Assembly: GCA_036346395.1 (NCBI GenBank)
Contig: CM070615.1
Location: 24,113,282-24,177,281 of the forward strand
From: Hsuehochloa calcarea
Lineage: Eukaryota; Streptophyta; Magnoliopsida; Poales; Poaceae
DNA length: 64,000 nt
Direction of reading: 5' to 3'
Shown: positions 35,301-44,900 of the stretch, one piece after another
How the letters are laid out: every line of letters starts with the position of its first letter
How positions within the stretch are numbered: position 1 is the first letter of the stretch
The notes under the pieces: generated by a model
Told to the model about the DNA's origin: nothing
Databases searched by the model: none
The model's input: only the letters and a program-made list of their open reading frames with translations
Program-made: the position numbers and the translations under genes

Positions 35301-38300
35301 GGTTACTTGACTGAGGTGGTTACTTGCAAATTTTGGAGTGCCTGTGATGGGACCTACGATTCTTTTGCCTAACAGTACAGGTGCTATCAATATTGCCCGG
35401 GATCCAGTGAAGCATAAGCTCACTAAGCACATTGATGTGGATGCTTCATACACTCGCTCACAGGTGCAGGAGGCAGTACTTGCTTTACAGTTTGTGCCCT
35501 CAGAGTTACAGGTTGCTGACTTCTTCACAAAGCCACAAACTATGGTACAACATTTGTATTTTCTCTCCAAACTCAATGTGTGTAATCCACCATGAGTTTG
35601 AGGGGGTGTTAGAATAGAATAGGAGTCATTTTGTATTTCCTTATCTGTATATGGTGGTTGTACTCTATATATATTACTCATTGGGCTCTCTTGAATACAC
35701 ACACAATATTCATAATATATAGTATATATTTGACCAGTATTGCTCTCGAACATCGGCATAATCTCGAAAACACACATTTGACCATTACTTTTTTATTGAT
35801 AAGCAGTAGGAGGGATTCCTGCTACATATAAATTAATAAAATGAATAAATATAAATACATTAATATGGAAGTTCTTTTGTTAAAAAATCTACTAACATCA
35901 TTTTGGTGTGACAAATCTAAATATTTTGTGTATATTTTAAATATTTTAAATATTACACATTCTGAAATGACATCTATCAGTATAATAGAAGTTAGTGGTG
36001 CCCCCTTCAGTCACAAAAGAGTGACACTTTTTTACATCAATAAGACGCCACTTTGACCACTAAAATGAGATATTTCATATTTGGAATTATAGTTTAGAAT
36101 ATTGCATTTTTTGAGTTTTAAAATTGAAAGATCAAATTTAAGCAGAATTTAAGAATATTTAAATACCGTAATTTTACACTTCCAATGTAAATATATATGG
36201 ATTTAATTATATTTCTGAAATTTGCTTAATTTTAATGTGTGTTTTTCTAGCTTTTTCCTAATAGGATTAACGTGAGGGTTCCAAAGCCTCCAATTAGTAT
36301 AGATATAGATAGATAGGTCGGTCTCGGCACATGAAACAGTTGCATCTGCATGCAAAGCAATCTTTTGGTCTTTTATGGGCTTCCGTTTCTATCATGCATG
36401 CATACATGTGTTTTTCTACATCTAGCCTTAACATGCTTATAGTGTTCTTTTTGCGTGGAAACATGATTATAGATATTAATATAAATACATATATTTCTTC
36501 TGTGTGTTTGAGAAGGGAAAAAGGAGGCAATTTTGGCTCAAACTTGCAAGATTTTTGCACTGTTATCATCAAATCCATTAGAGCCAAGCTAGCTCAGACC
36601 GGTACTTGCACATTAGCACTATAGACTATTTGGCTAGCTAGACACATCGAAACAACATTAAAATTACCATGTATATTGCCGACCATAGTGAGAACATGGT
36701 GTGCACAGCTGTACCCGGCCAGTTACCAAAGGCCAGTAACATGTCATGCACAACTATGTCACTGCTTGTTCATTGGGACTTGGGCAAACAAAAGGCAGGA
36801 AACATTCACATCACCCAGCTTCTGAAGGCAGTGGCATCTAACTGATACGGAGTTTTAGTTGGGTCAGCGCCAACCAACATGGTGTCAAGGTAGTTGATGT
36901 CAGGGCCATGATCCTCGGCACTGAACACCAGCTGATGTGGCTCCACGTTGCAAGTGGCGGCTGTGGTGGCACTATGCTCAGCACCAGCTATTCTAGCGTT
37001 GACAAGTTAACACTCAGCGCCATTCATATTGGCGCTGAAAAACGGGCCATGTCTGAAAATAGTTTTTGTATGGGTCTACATCTGAAAATATATTAAAAAA
37101 AGGGATAATTTATTTAAAAAAATCTCAATGCAATGCCTATGTGATAGTATTTATTTATTTAAATATTTGAGTAACATGACTATTAAGGAATCATATTTTA
37201 CGCGATGGCAAAAAAGGGCAATTGCAACATGCAAAACATTTCCTTTTTTCAGGTTCGGTTAATCTGAGCTGAAGCAGCCCTAATACCGTAATAGTATGTC
37301 AGATCTCCATTTTCACACACATAATGCAAACAAATAAGTGTTTAGCAGGCAAACAAATAGAAGACAGATGGATAACATTTGAACACCATGAAAACCAGGT
37401 TGGTTGGTTCCATATACAGCCATGACTAAAATGGAATTAGAAAATGGGATGCTTTCTCATACATAAATGAAAATGTTCTGTGTTCTGCAGAAAAATATTT
37501 AATGCAAGGAAAAAAACTACAGGGTACAGTTCAGAAAAGCTTCAACAACCCAAAAAAAAATGCAACAGAATACCTTAGTTGAAAGTCCACCAAGAATGAG
37601 ACAGCACCTGATATCAGTAAACTGGGCTAATTTCTCGATCATACTATGGACCCTGCATTTATAGGAGTATGAATGGTAAGTTGAAAATTGGTGTTAAACT
37701 TAAACATACTATAATAATATTGATGAGCACTAAAATGTGATACATGTTGTTAGAAATAGAATTAAGCTAATTTGCTATAAGCAATGCTGAACAAATTTGC
37801 AATTAGAATAGGAGGAAACTTATATCCTCATTCACTATAATGTTGCCACAACTTGGAAAGCACCACCGCATTGGTATTGACAAGCCATGCAGCATAAATA
37901 ACTTAAGAGAAAAATAGAATCATCCCATCTTGTGGCCATGCTAACTACTCACCTTTCACATTCTGTACAAGACATGGCAACAGAACAAACAAATAGAAAG
38001 ACTCTCTATCTATTATTTTCCTTGTTCCTGCTTACTCCAAAACAGAGACATCGCTAATTATTGAGAGAAATTGTCATTGCACCTAATCCAGACCATCAAT
38101 GCACTGTTGATCCCATATGCTCTTGACAACTATGCAAAAGATTCCTGATCACAGTGCCAATAGCCCAACAGTCCAAAATTCATTCAAAGAATGGGTTAAT
38201 CAAAAAGTCAGGCCACTTCCATATATATAGTATAACTAAACGACCTTTCGGTACGTTTGGTTTACAGAATCTTCAAAAAATTACTGAGAATTGCCCCCCC

Positions 38301-41300
38301 CCCCCCACCCCTCAACATAAACTTGGAGGATTGTGTCGTTTGGTAAAACTCCCTGTAATCTAAACCAATAATACAAAAAATTACATCATTGGTCGGATTA
38401 CAACCAATCGAGCGAATCTGTTTACCTTAAAAAATGATGTTTCTCTTAGATTACAGAGGTAAAGCAATTTTTATTGTTGCAATTTTAGCATAAATATTAA
38501 AACTACAGATTATGGAAGCAAAATATCAAATATTTAGAATACAAAATTAAAACTTGAGACATCCAAACACAAAATTTACAATATTTGAATTTGTTTCCAA
38601 TAGATAAAATGAAAGGAGAAAAAGAACTAAAGTGACAATCTAAATACAATAAAAAAAACCAGCACAAGCGTCCCTAAAGTACAACTTCCAGAAAATACAG
38701 ATTAAAACATAAACATTGTTTTGATAAACAAAAAAGGAGAGAACTGACTATTAGACAAATCAGGAAAAGAAATGGACCTAACTTAGACACATCCTTATTT
38801 GGGCTTAAGTAACTTGTGATAAAATAAAAATACAAAAGGGAATGGGCCAATATGAAAGAAGAATACATAGTAAAATGAATATATGGAACTTACTGAGCAG
38901 CCAACTCTCTGGTTGGAGTAAGAATAAGCACCCTAATTGCAGGTACACGTTTTGGCCGGAAAAGTAGACGCTCCAGCACAGGCAAAGAGAAAGCAGCTGT
39001 CTAATTTAAAGAAATCAGTCAAACTAAAGATTTATCCAACTTCAAAATGATCCAAACAGGGAAGTTTGCGTTCATTAGAGATACCTTCCCTGATCCTGTT
39101 ATAGCACTGCCACATATATCCCGGCCAGTTAATGCTAAAGGTATGCATGCAGCCTGGAATATGCAGGGAATTAAGCAAAAAGGATAATGACAACCAAATT
39201 AACTTGCAGGCATGGATAACTAAGGTATTTTACTACGTGATAAAAAAAATTGTTACATCACCGGAAACAACAAAATAAGACTCTGTTTATTGATCAACTA
39301 CAGGTATATGTAATTAATTATGATTGCAAAACAAACTTTGGAGGTAGCAAACTATAAACACAACTTGCTAATTTTTGCCCTACTTGCTAACTCCATGAAA
39401 AGGCAAGCAGTTGTGGAAACCTGCTGATTAGCTTATCCACAAGCATGGTTTTATCCTATTATGTCTCGCAGCCGATAAGGAAAGAAAATTTGAGGAAAGA
39501 AATCTAGTGGATATCATTAAAATGTTACAACTACAATATAACAGTTGATGGCCTTGAGGGTTCCCCCATTACAACATTCCACCTCTCAGTAATATGGCCA
39601 ACACAGGCACAGCTATTATGTCTGGATTTGACTTGGCAAACAGGAGTTTAACAGCATGGCAAACCATGGTTCAACTAATATGACAACCACCTACAGATAT
39701 CAGTGTGGATCATTAGACTAATGTCATGCTAATGCCACTTGAACCTAGTATCCTTGGTGCTGGCAATGAAGATAGAACCTTTTGTTAACTAACGAGGCTT
39801 ACAAAAGAAACTAAGCCAACCAAAAAGCCAAGATACAACTTGAAAAATAATGTGCCTTTTGAAGGCATTCGAGATAGTTATATGCATCAAGACATTATTG
39901 AGAGTTGAAACAGTATACTAACCGTAAACTATAACCTCCATTTATTTTTATTTACAGCTTCAACATCTTCAACAGTTAACTATAGAATGTTCAAATGACT
40001 CTTTCTTACATCAGTTATTCTGATCTAAGCTAATGTCTACAGCAAAAGGAACAAAGCCTGTTATTTCTTTTTGGAGTAATTCTCCAGGGATTTCACAATA
40101 CCAGAATGTAGGCAAGTGAGGACCAGCTAAACTCCCACCTTGAATTTGCCATATTTATCCACTTTCCCCACATAAAAGTACCAACATTTGACGTAGTTAA
40201 CTATACCATCAAACTGTATTCTTGGAACTATTACATATGCTCCACTACAGTTTGAATCTTATGACACAACAAATTCTACTTCAAAAGATGCGTAAAAAGC
40301 ATCTTTCAAGACTTTTAACAAGTTCATTGTAGGTGACTTCAGGGTATGTTTGGTTGCTTGTACCAAGTGGTACATGTATGGGATGGTTCAAGAAAAAAAT
40401 CATCTATGTGCTTTGTTGGAACCATCCCATCCTAGATATTGGGATACAAATTTGTGGAATATTCTATGTTGAACCATCGTATTCACCCAAAACAATGAAA
40501 CCACATAATACAGGATCATCCCGTCCCATTCAACTCTATCCCACCAACCAAACACACCCTTAGAGATTGGAGGAAACGAACCATTTTTGTGAAGAAGAAA
40601 AATCTGACGGACTGAAGGTAAATCTTATTCATGGCCTAAAGTCGAGTTGCAGGTGCAAACCTGAATCGGTGTTGGTTTTTGGTAGCCGAGTGCTTCACAG
40701 GCTCGAAGAAGTGGCCGTGATAAGTTCAGCTCAAGAAACGAATTTGCATGGAATGACGCTCCTTCAGACGACGCAAAAAATTTAGAAGGATCCACAGCGA
40801 CACCCTGTTCGGCCGTATCTTCATCCTGTGATTACCAACCCATAAACATTTCACGACTTGTCAGGCAATGCGAATGTCAAATGTCAACTAACCATCATGG
40901 TTAATTAGTACCAAGAAACGGTACGTATACACATAGAAAGTACCAAAATGCACTGATGGTTAACCATCGGAAAGAATTGGACAGTATCCGTAGCTAGAGT
41001 AAACATAACGAGATGGAGAAATCAAATAGCAGCAAAGCTCACCTCTTGTGCAGCCTCCTGTCCCCCCTCCTCTTCTTCCCCTTGCTCACCACCTTCCTCT
41101 TCGCCCCCTTGCCCCTCCCACTTGCCTTTCTCCTCCTCCACCTCGTCGTCGCTCTCCTCAACCCCCTCCTCGTCCTCGCTCTCCTCGAGCTCGTCCTCCT
41201 CGTCCCCGCTCTCCCCCTCCACCTCCTCCTCGTCGCTATCATCAGCATCCTCGTCGCCCTCAGATTCGTCGGGGATAGAGGGATTGCGGCAGCCGCGGAG

Positions 41301-41480
41301 GGCCAGGGAGATCTTGTCGTCGATGGAGGTGGTGCGGCGGCGCGCGTGCTCCGCCGACACGGATTCCGCGTAGGACGAGAACTCCCACGGCGACTGCGCC
41401 GGCGGCTTGCGCCACGCGGAGGACGCCGCCGCAGCCTCGTCGTCGGAGCCGTCCGGATCGAAGCGGAAGCTGGGGTCCAT
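14342..41480 (-). CDS. RH28: DEAD-box ATP-dependent RNA helicase, DRS1/DDX27 family (RH28), 781 aa, 19 coding exons
   Basis: Exons: 41480-41043, 40825-40661, 39153-39085, 39000-38894, 37652-37574, 29790-29617, 28787-28639, 28462-28367, 27917-27815, 24964-24902, 24694-24633, 23555-23459, 22409-22291, 22214-22172, 22022-21921, 21121-21026, 20935-20849, 14819-14542, 14360-14342. All junctions are GT-AG and phases match. Residues 1-146 are acidic (Glu/Asp/Ser). Helicase motifs are complete: Q motif GYQKPTPIQ (193-201), AITGSGKT (218-225), PTRELA (253-258), TPGR (302-305), DEAD (327-330), SAT (358-360), DVAARGID (477-484), HRVGRTARAG (505-514). The tail is coiled-coil-like and Lys/Arg-rich, ending RYNRRK. 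Relatives are nucleolar ATPases needed for large ribosomal subunit pre-rRNA processing. The gene is swollen by intronic transposons, but no exon is damaged. Confidence 0.93.
15700..16000 (+). pseudogene. LINE ORF1 remnant with CCHC zinc knuckle
   Basis: A forward frame around 15765-15890 reads DRCFNYFASDYIAVVCHNPTWC followed by the knuckle CFRCKNVGHTTVHC (C-x2-C-x4-H-x4-C). This is the nucleic-acid-binding signature of plant LINE ORF1 proteins. Flanking sequence from about 15300 to 16700 probably belongs to the same ORF1 but is broken by frameshifts. Confidence 0.65.
18000..20640 (+). pseudogene. LINE ORF2: reverse transcriptase and C-terminal zinc finger, broken
   Basis: Recognisable pieces run in order across several frames. 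They are the pre-RT block (RSRVHWLSEGDANTHFFHLFA, about 18150-18240), LNQALITLLPKK and YRPISLLHSFTKV (18590-18690), LDITRAFDSVSWSFLLEAL (motif A, about 18836), GQGFCQGDPLSPMLFVLTMDIL (motif B, about 19005-19065) and SADDATLFLTP (motif C with the catalytic Asp pair, about 19158). The zf-RVT block CVFCFHSPETIDHILISC lies at about 20286-20340. Multiple frame changes rule out function. Confidence 0.8.
21122..21920 (-). other. RH28 intron 15
   Basis: AT-rich intron sequence. A short phrase, tttaaaataaagacaactgaacat, occurs twice (about 21249 and 21287), a local tandem duplication. Nothing else was recognised. Confidence 0.6.
22677..23404 (+). mobile_element. TRIM: miniature LTR retrotransposon, 728 bp
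   Basis: The 5' LTR is 22677-22923 (TGTAATACCC...GGTGCTACA). The primer-binding site TGGTATCAGAGC is at 22926-22937. The short internal part has no coding capacity. A purine-rich tract (ttgaggggatgaa) precedes the 3' LTR 23178-23404 (TGTAATACCCC...GGTGTTACA). A 40-bp tandem duplication (23108-23147 and 23148-23187) spans the polypurine tract and the first ten bases of the LTR. The 5-bp flanks (tcaaa, aactt) do not match. It lies in RH28 intron 12, in antisense orientation. Confidence 0.85.
24131..24386. mobile_element. hAT-type MITE, 256 bp
   Basis: A perfect 8-bp target duplication GGGCTGAC flanks it (24123-24130 and 24387-24394). The ends read CAAGGGTCCAAAAGCCGG and, inward from the right, CAGGGAAGAAAAACTGGCCG. 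The interior is built of CCGGTAACCGG-type words and has no coding capacity. It lies in RH28 intron 11 and is related to the element at 30391-30935. Confidence 0.85.
25307..27470 (-). mobile_element. Solo LTR of a gypsy-type retrotransposon, 2164 bp
   Basis: The perfect 5-bp target duplication is AGAAC (25302-25306 and 27471-27475). The ends are TGTAATGCC... and ...GGGTGTTACA; read on the minus strand it starts TGTAACACCCC, a common LTR start in grasses. A GC-rich minus-strand block (about 26000-26350) with pyrimidine-rich leader fits an LTR transcript start. Long open frames there are low-complexity. It lies in RH28 intron 9 and shares that gene's orientation. Confidence 0.85.
27471..28366 (-). 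other. RH28 sequence around exon 9 (part of intron 9, exon 9, intron 8)
   Basis: Apart from exon 9 (27917-27815) this is AT-rich intron. The words acaaagagt(t/a)catgacac(a/g)agagc occur twice (about 27676 and 27754), a small local repeat. No further gene was seen. Confidence 0.5.
29089..29277. mobile_element. Small solo LTR (copia or TRIM type), 189 bp
   Basis: The ends are TGTTAGATTTTG... and ...CCTTAAACA, with the perfect target duplication CTAGA (29084-29088 and 29278-29282). A minus-strand TATA box (ctatatatgg, about 29153-29162) suggests minus orientation. Short repeats of acatgacta(t/a)(t/a)acac lie near the right end. It is in RH28 intron 6. Confidence 0.8.
30391..30935. mobile_element. 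hAT-type MITE, 545 bp
   Basis: Perfect 8-bp target duplication ATCGTGAC (30383-30390 and 30936-30943). The left end is CAGGGAAAAAAAACCCAGCC and the right end, read inward, is CAAGGATACAAATCC. It shares the CCGGTAACCGG words and end sequences of the 256-bp element at 24131-24386. No transposase. Confidence 0.85.
31460..32575 (+). mobile_element. LTR-retrotransposon 3' fragment (pol tail and LTR)
   Basis: At 31462-31860 is a charged forward open stretch (FRTERDAEAKEIEEHKEQ...). LTR-like sequence follows with a TATA box (actatatattg, about 32233) and a long leader, ending around 32575. The order of LTR words (gtcataactttc...acggagtc, gttggaaagataacttcaag, atccaacggatcc) parallels the fragment at 10360-11065, so both look like one superfamily. 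The flanks contain nuttgtttggttt-like words that may belong to an older MITE. Ends are not resolved. Confidence 0.45.
34440..35178 (+). pseudogene. copia reverse transcriptase end and RNase H, frameshifted
   Basis: The reading gives SSMPEGYYLSQQKYVQDLFDRFGL (end of the reverse transcriptase), TPMELSLQLRTTDGDLLEDPTRYRYLVGSLVHL and the RNase H start AYSNATWASDPSNHRSLSAYCVFLGSS. After a deletion come NSTGAINIARDPVKHKLTKHIDVDASYTRSQVQEAVLALQFVPSELQVADFFTKPQ. The canonical middle of RNase H is missing and frames change near 34780 and 34890. Copia remnant; not functional. Confidence 0.8.
34841..35656 (+). repeat. Tandem duplication, about 416-bp period, of RNase H end plus LTR start
   Basis: Unit 1 is 34841-35256 and unit 2 begins at 35257; both start ctctttctgcttactg. 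The copies are nearly identical (one extra c in unit 2 near 35341). Each contains the RNase H tail, the polypurine tract and the first part of the LTR, so the element has two successive 3' ends. Confidence 0.9.
37653..38893 (-). other. RH28 intron 4
   Basis: AT-rich intron. It has a C-run near 38295-38308 and, around 38250-38450, words such as ggtacgtttggttt and gtttggtaaaactcc that resemble a decayed Harbinger-like MITE, but ends and target duplication were not found. No gene. Confidence 0.5.
39154..40660 (-). other. RH28 intron 2
   Basis: AT-rich intron of 1507 bp with one MITE near its 5' side (40342-40559). Nothing else was recognised. Confidence 0.6.
40342..40559. mobile_element. PIF/Harbinger-like MITE, 218 bp
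   Basis: The inverted ends are GGGTATGTTTGGTTGC and, inward from the right, GGGTGTGTTTGGTTGG. The flanking triplets are tca (40339-40341) and tta (40560-40562), close to the TTA/TAA target of this superfamily but not identical. No coding capacity. Confidence 0.65.
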
Positions 41481-41967
41481 GTCGAATTGTCGACGAGAGA
41501 AAGGGATGGAGGGAGGGATATGAAGTGTTGCTTTTCCGGCGCCGGGGGAGGAGGCGAGGGTTTAATCGAGGGTTTCGGGGAGCGGCAGGAGGAGGAGGAG
41601 GGCATCAGATGGGCTTCTCCTGGCCGTCGGATGCGAGCACGTGAGTGGCCCAAGACGGGCTAAGGGCTGGCCCAATGTCTGGCTCTCCTTTTTCACAAGG
41701 CCCAGCCGGAGGCCCCGACGAAAGCAGCGACTCAGCAACTCGACTCCATAGCCCATCGGCCGTTACTCTCAGTCTACTCTAACCCACGCCGCCGAAGAGG
41801 AGAAAGGAGGAGCAGGAGCAACTGAGCAAGGGACCTTGGCCTCGTCGCCGCCGGCAGCCGGAACGACGCCAGCCGCGGCGCGTATTCCTGCAGGCCGTGG
41901 TCGCCACCTCCGTGTCCTGACCTCCCGCCGTTGCCCCCAGCCACGCCCCCGCCGCCTGAGACAAGCA
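41481..41967. promoter_or_regulatory. Bidirectional promoter with site II and telo-box-like motifs
   Basis: The 487 bp separating the two divergent start codons must hold both promoters. It contains five TGGGCY/RGCCCA motifs (41610-41615, 41647-41652, 41669-41674, 41699-41704, 41750-41755). Two GGGTTT words (41558-41563, 41570-41575) read AAACCC on the RH28 strand, partial telo-boxes. Site II elements with telo-boxes are an established signature of plant ribosomal-protein and ribosome-biogenesis promoters. That fits RH28, and by position the 92-aa gene may be co-regulated. Confidence 0.7.
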
Positions 41968-44900
41968 ATGGAGCGAGTCGGCAGCGGCGAGAAGCAACTC
42001 GAGGACTGCTCCGTCTCCAAGTCAGTCAGTCCCTCCCCTTCCCTATGTCAACCTTTTCGATTCTTGCTGCTTCAGTCGCGGTCGATCGATCTACCTACAT
42101 ATCTAGGTTTCGAGGATTAAGTGCACAGAATTGGGGAGCCCTCTGGTTGCTTGCCTCCTGGTAGTTGTAGGGTCCAGATTTCTCTGATTATCCTGAATCG
42201 CATTGCTCGAGGTCACATTCCCGTGGGGCTAAACACCGACTGGCGAAAGAAAAATTAATCTGTAAAGGAATGGATGGCAGGCTTGTTTAATCAGCCATTC
42301 TTTGAATGGGAAATGAACCCGTAAGGCCGTAAATGTGATGCCGAATAGGAGTTTTTAATTTACAGGCTACGATAGAGCTGCAATGATATGTAAGTTGTTC
42401 AATGAAACAAAAAACTACTATGCTATAATTCTGTGGCTTTCCTCTAATATAGTGTGATGGAATGGGAGTATGAATGACATTGCATTCCCTCTTTTTATTA
42501 TTTTGGTGAATTTGTTAAGTGTTAACCCTGTTCTTTGACCTAAAGGTTGCTACTGATTATAGATTCATGATAGTTAACGTAGTTCACATCGTTCTGGTTT
42601 CTAGAAATTTTACCTTGTTTATTGGTATAAATGTCTATTAAGAGAGTTGCTAACCAGAAGTTTGGGTGGGAATTTGATCTAATCGCCCTCCGGCAGTGGT
42701 TTATTTACATAAAGTTTTGTTTATTTTTATTCAGCATGATAATTCATGAACTAAGCTTGATTTTTGGGAGCTGGATTTAGTTTAGTCTTTAGACCTAGCA
42801 AAGCTCGAGTTACGCATGACTTTATCAGGTTTAGATTGAAATGGGAACATGTTTTGTTCTCTCATGTACGTGTTTAATGAAATTTAAACTGCCTGGTGTC
42901 ACTTATGCCACCTTTGTCTTCCTGTTCTTATGACTGTGGGCTTCTAACATTAGGCAATTCTAAGCTTGCATACGTTCTGTTTGAAATGGAAGTGTCTTTG
43001 AGTTCATTTTTGTAATTTTTCCCTCTTATATTCACTGTCTTAGGACGTTTAGAACATAATATTTTACTTGATTACATGATTATCCAAAGTTCAACAAACT
43101 GTCCTCAGATCTCTTGGTACCTATGGCTGTTTCTTCATTATGCTTTTTTACAGAGCAAGGGTTGTTCCATGTCATTGATAGTGCTGTGATGTTTCATGTT
43201 TTGTTTAAACCAGTCTCTCCATGCAATCCCTATCATTGAATGCAGAAATGGTATTTGGTTGCAACAGTAAATCTGCTTGAATAGGTACAAGTTGCAAATT
43301 TCCTACATAGCTATTGCAATTTATTTAGGCGTGAAAGGATAGCAAATGTTGTGGTTTGACGAAATTTTTAAGTTTCCCCCTTTTTGCGCCTAGTAATCCC
43401 ACGATTTTGCTCGTAGAAATCCATGGGCTACTTAGTTTTTTTACATGCCTTAAAATAGAAATCCTCAAATCCATGGGTTACTTAGTTTTTTAACATGCCT
43501 TAAAAAGGTATAATGTATGTGTATCAATGTAGAAACAAAAACTATACAATGTGAAGTCAAATACAGTGATGTTTCAAACTGAACTTGAGCAAACCAACCA
43601 AGCATTCTCAAATTGGTGAACCAGTGCCAGCACACTGTTGTGAGCACAAGGGAGAAAAGGAGACAAATAGTTTGCATCGGTTTTCCCTTGTGACATTGAG
43701 TTCTTTCATAGTTGAGTTTTGCCATAAGGCAGTCCTATTGTAGATGTACTAGTCCAATGCCCGTGCTTTGCTACGGATTAAAAACAAATCTTGTCAACCG
43801 TTGTCGTGCTCAGCCTACAATGCAAGTGATCCGCCGGCAACTCATTCTTGAAAAGATCGATGGCATCTTTGGGCTTCTTGCGTACCAGCTTGGGCAGTTA
43901 GGGTGTGGGAGGAGTGGAGAGGAGATTATGGGTGGTCAACCGTACACACGGAAGGAACCGACAAAGAACGAGATCCAACGGCTCACATCTCACGAAGAAA
44001 GATAGATCTAACGGCTCACATCGCACGAGGAAGGACGGACCGTCACCAATCCCTTCTTTTAAGTAGTAGAGATGTACCTAATCCGTAAAATATTGGATTG
44101 TTTAAACGTGCAAAAACACATTTAAAACTATGATAGAACAAAGCATGGTTTTGTCAACTAAAAATGCATGGCTTGGCTGGCTTTAAATACATATATAGAA
44201 TACGGCTTGGATTTGTCAGTTATTAATTTTAATGCGATGTAATGGTGTAAGATCAGAACTCCTCTAGTTTCTGTTGTACTATCCCTAGTTCCCTACTGTT
44301 AGGTCTAGAACTCTAGATTCATTCTATAAGGCTCAGAATAATGTAAAATCAGAAATGGTGTCAGATTTCACTAAGCCTGAACCCGCGGGGATGATAAAAT
44401 GAAACTCATGGATGAGATTAGGGCATTCAGCACACCACGACTTCAGTTGCTTTACTGTCATATTCCCTTTCCATCACTGCATCTTTGAATGGCTTGTGGC
44501 ATCTACAACTTATCACTCAACAGCTTGCCCAGTGTGTTATGGTTCATGTCTTTGTCAACTCAATATGTCATAGTCATCATGATGGAAAAGCATACTTATT
44601 AGGATATGTAGTATGTGTAGTACAATTCATTATTTTACACTGAGCACATTGGGTAGAGGAGTGCAGCACTCTCTGGACACTTTATGGTCAATGCAAATTG
44701 CAGTATGATTTTTTCATGGCATGTCTCCACTTTATTGTTTGTTTTAATAACAATATTTTAGTTTACGAAATTACAAAGAATATGCTGTGGTGTCAAATAG
44801 ATATTGTTGGAGAGTTTGAGGTGGAGTTAGATATCTTAATCATATGAGAGTCGGATAAGACATTGTGTGTGAATCGGACTAGGGTTTAAGACTATAAATA

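Larger units (their letters stand above)
33447..35717 (+). mobile_element. Internally deleted Ty1/copia retrotransposon with a duplicated 3' part
   Basis: The 5' LTR is 33447-33562 (TGTTAGAATAC...CATAACA, 116 bp), followed by a mutated primer site (tagtatctgagc). Then comes an unrecognised open stretch (33610-34404), and after it the end of reverse transcriptase and RNase H (34440-35178). The polypurine tract gagtttgaggggg precedes an LTR start at 35191. Then a 416-bp step repeats RNase H and LTR, with the final LTR from 35607 to about 35717. Flanks catag / tatag are a near-matching 5-bp target duplication. Gag, protease, integrase and most of the reverse transcriptase are not recognised. Confidence 0.8.
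33160..36303 (-). mobile_element. Helitron, split by a copia insertion
   Basis: On the minus strand it begins TCTATACTAATTGG after a host A (36304 complement). It ends with the hairpin CCCGTG-CAGGAA-CACGGG, then TTGATGACTAG and a host T (33159 complement). These are the Helitron hallmarks: 5' TC, a 3' hairpin about 10 nt before CTAG, and insertion between A and T without target duplication. Without the nested copia it is about 870 bp. No Rep/helicase gene, so it is non-autonomous. Confidence 0.8.
29791..37573 (-). other. RH28 intron 5 (7.8 kb), a transposon nest
   Basis: The largest intron of the gene. It holds the 545-bp hAT MITE (30391-30935), an LTR-retroelement fragment (about 31460-32575) and the Helitron with a nested copia (33160-36303). 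Around 30120-30290 and 36880-37050 are segments with repeated GGCGC(C/T) words of unknown origin, the second including a palindrome near 37013-37040. The rest, including 36304-37573, is AT-rich with no gene seen. Confidence 0.8.

Noticed and set aside
34887..35777. 296-codon minus-strand open frame
   Set aside because: Antisense of the duplicated copia RNase H and LTR; its internal repeat comes from the 416-bp duplication.
37013..37040. Palindrome cagcgcc...ggcgctg
   Set aside because: Short, isolated, in an intron with related GGCGC words at 30120-30290; probably part of an old repeat, with no evidence for a function.
41013..41663. Long open frames on both strands opposite RH28 exon 1
   Set aside because: Leu/Pro- or Arg-rich shadows of the acidic GAG/GAC-rich exon; only the minus frame starting at 41480 joins the rest of the helicase.
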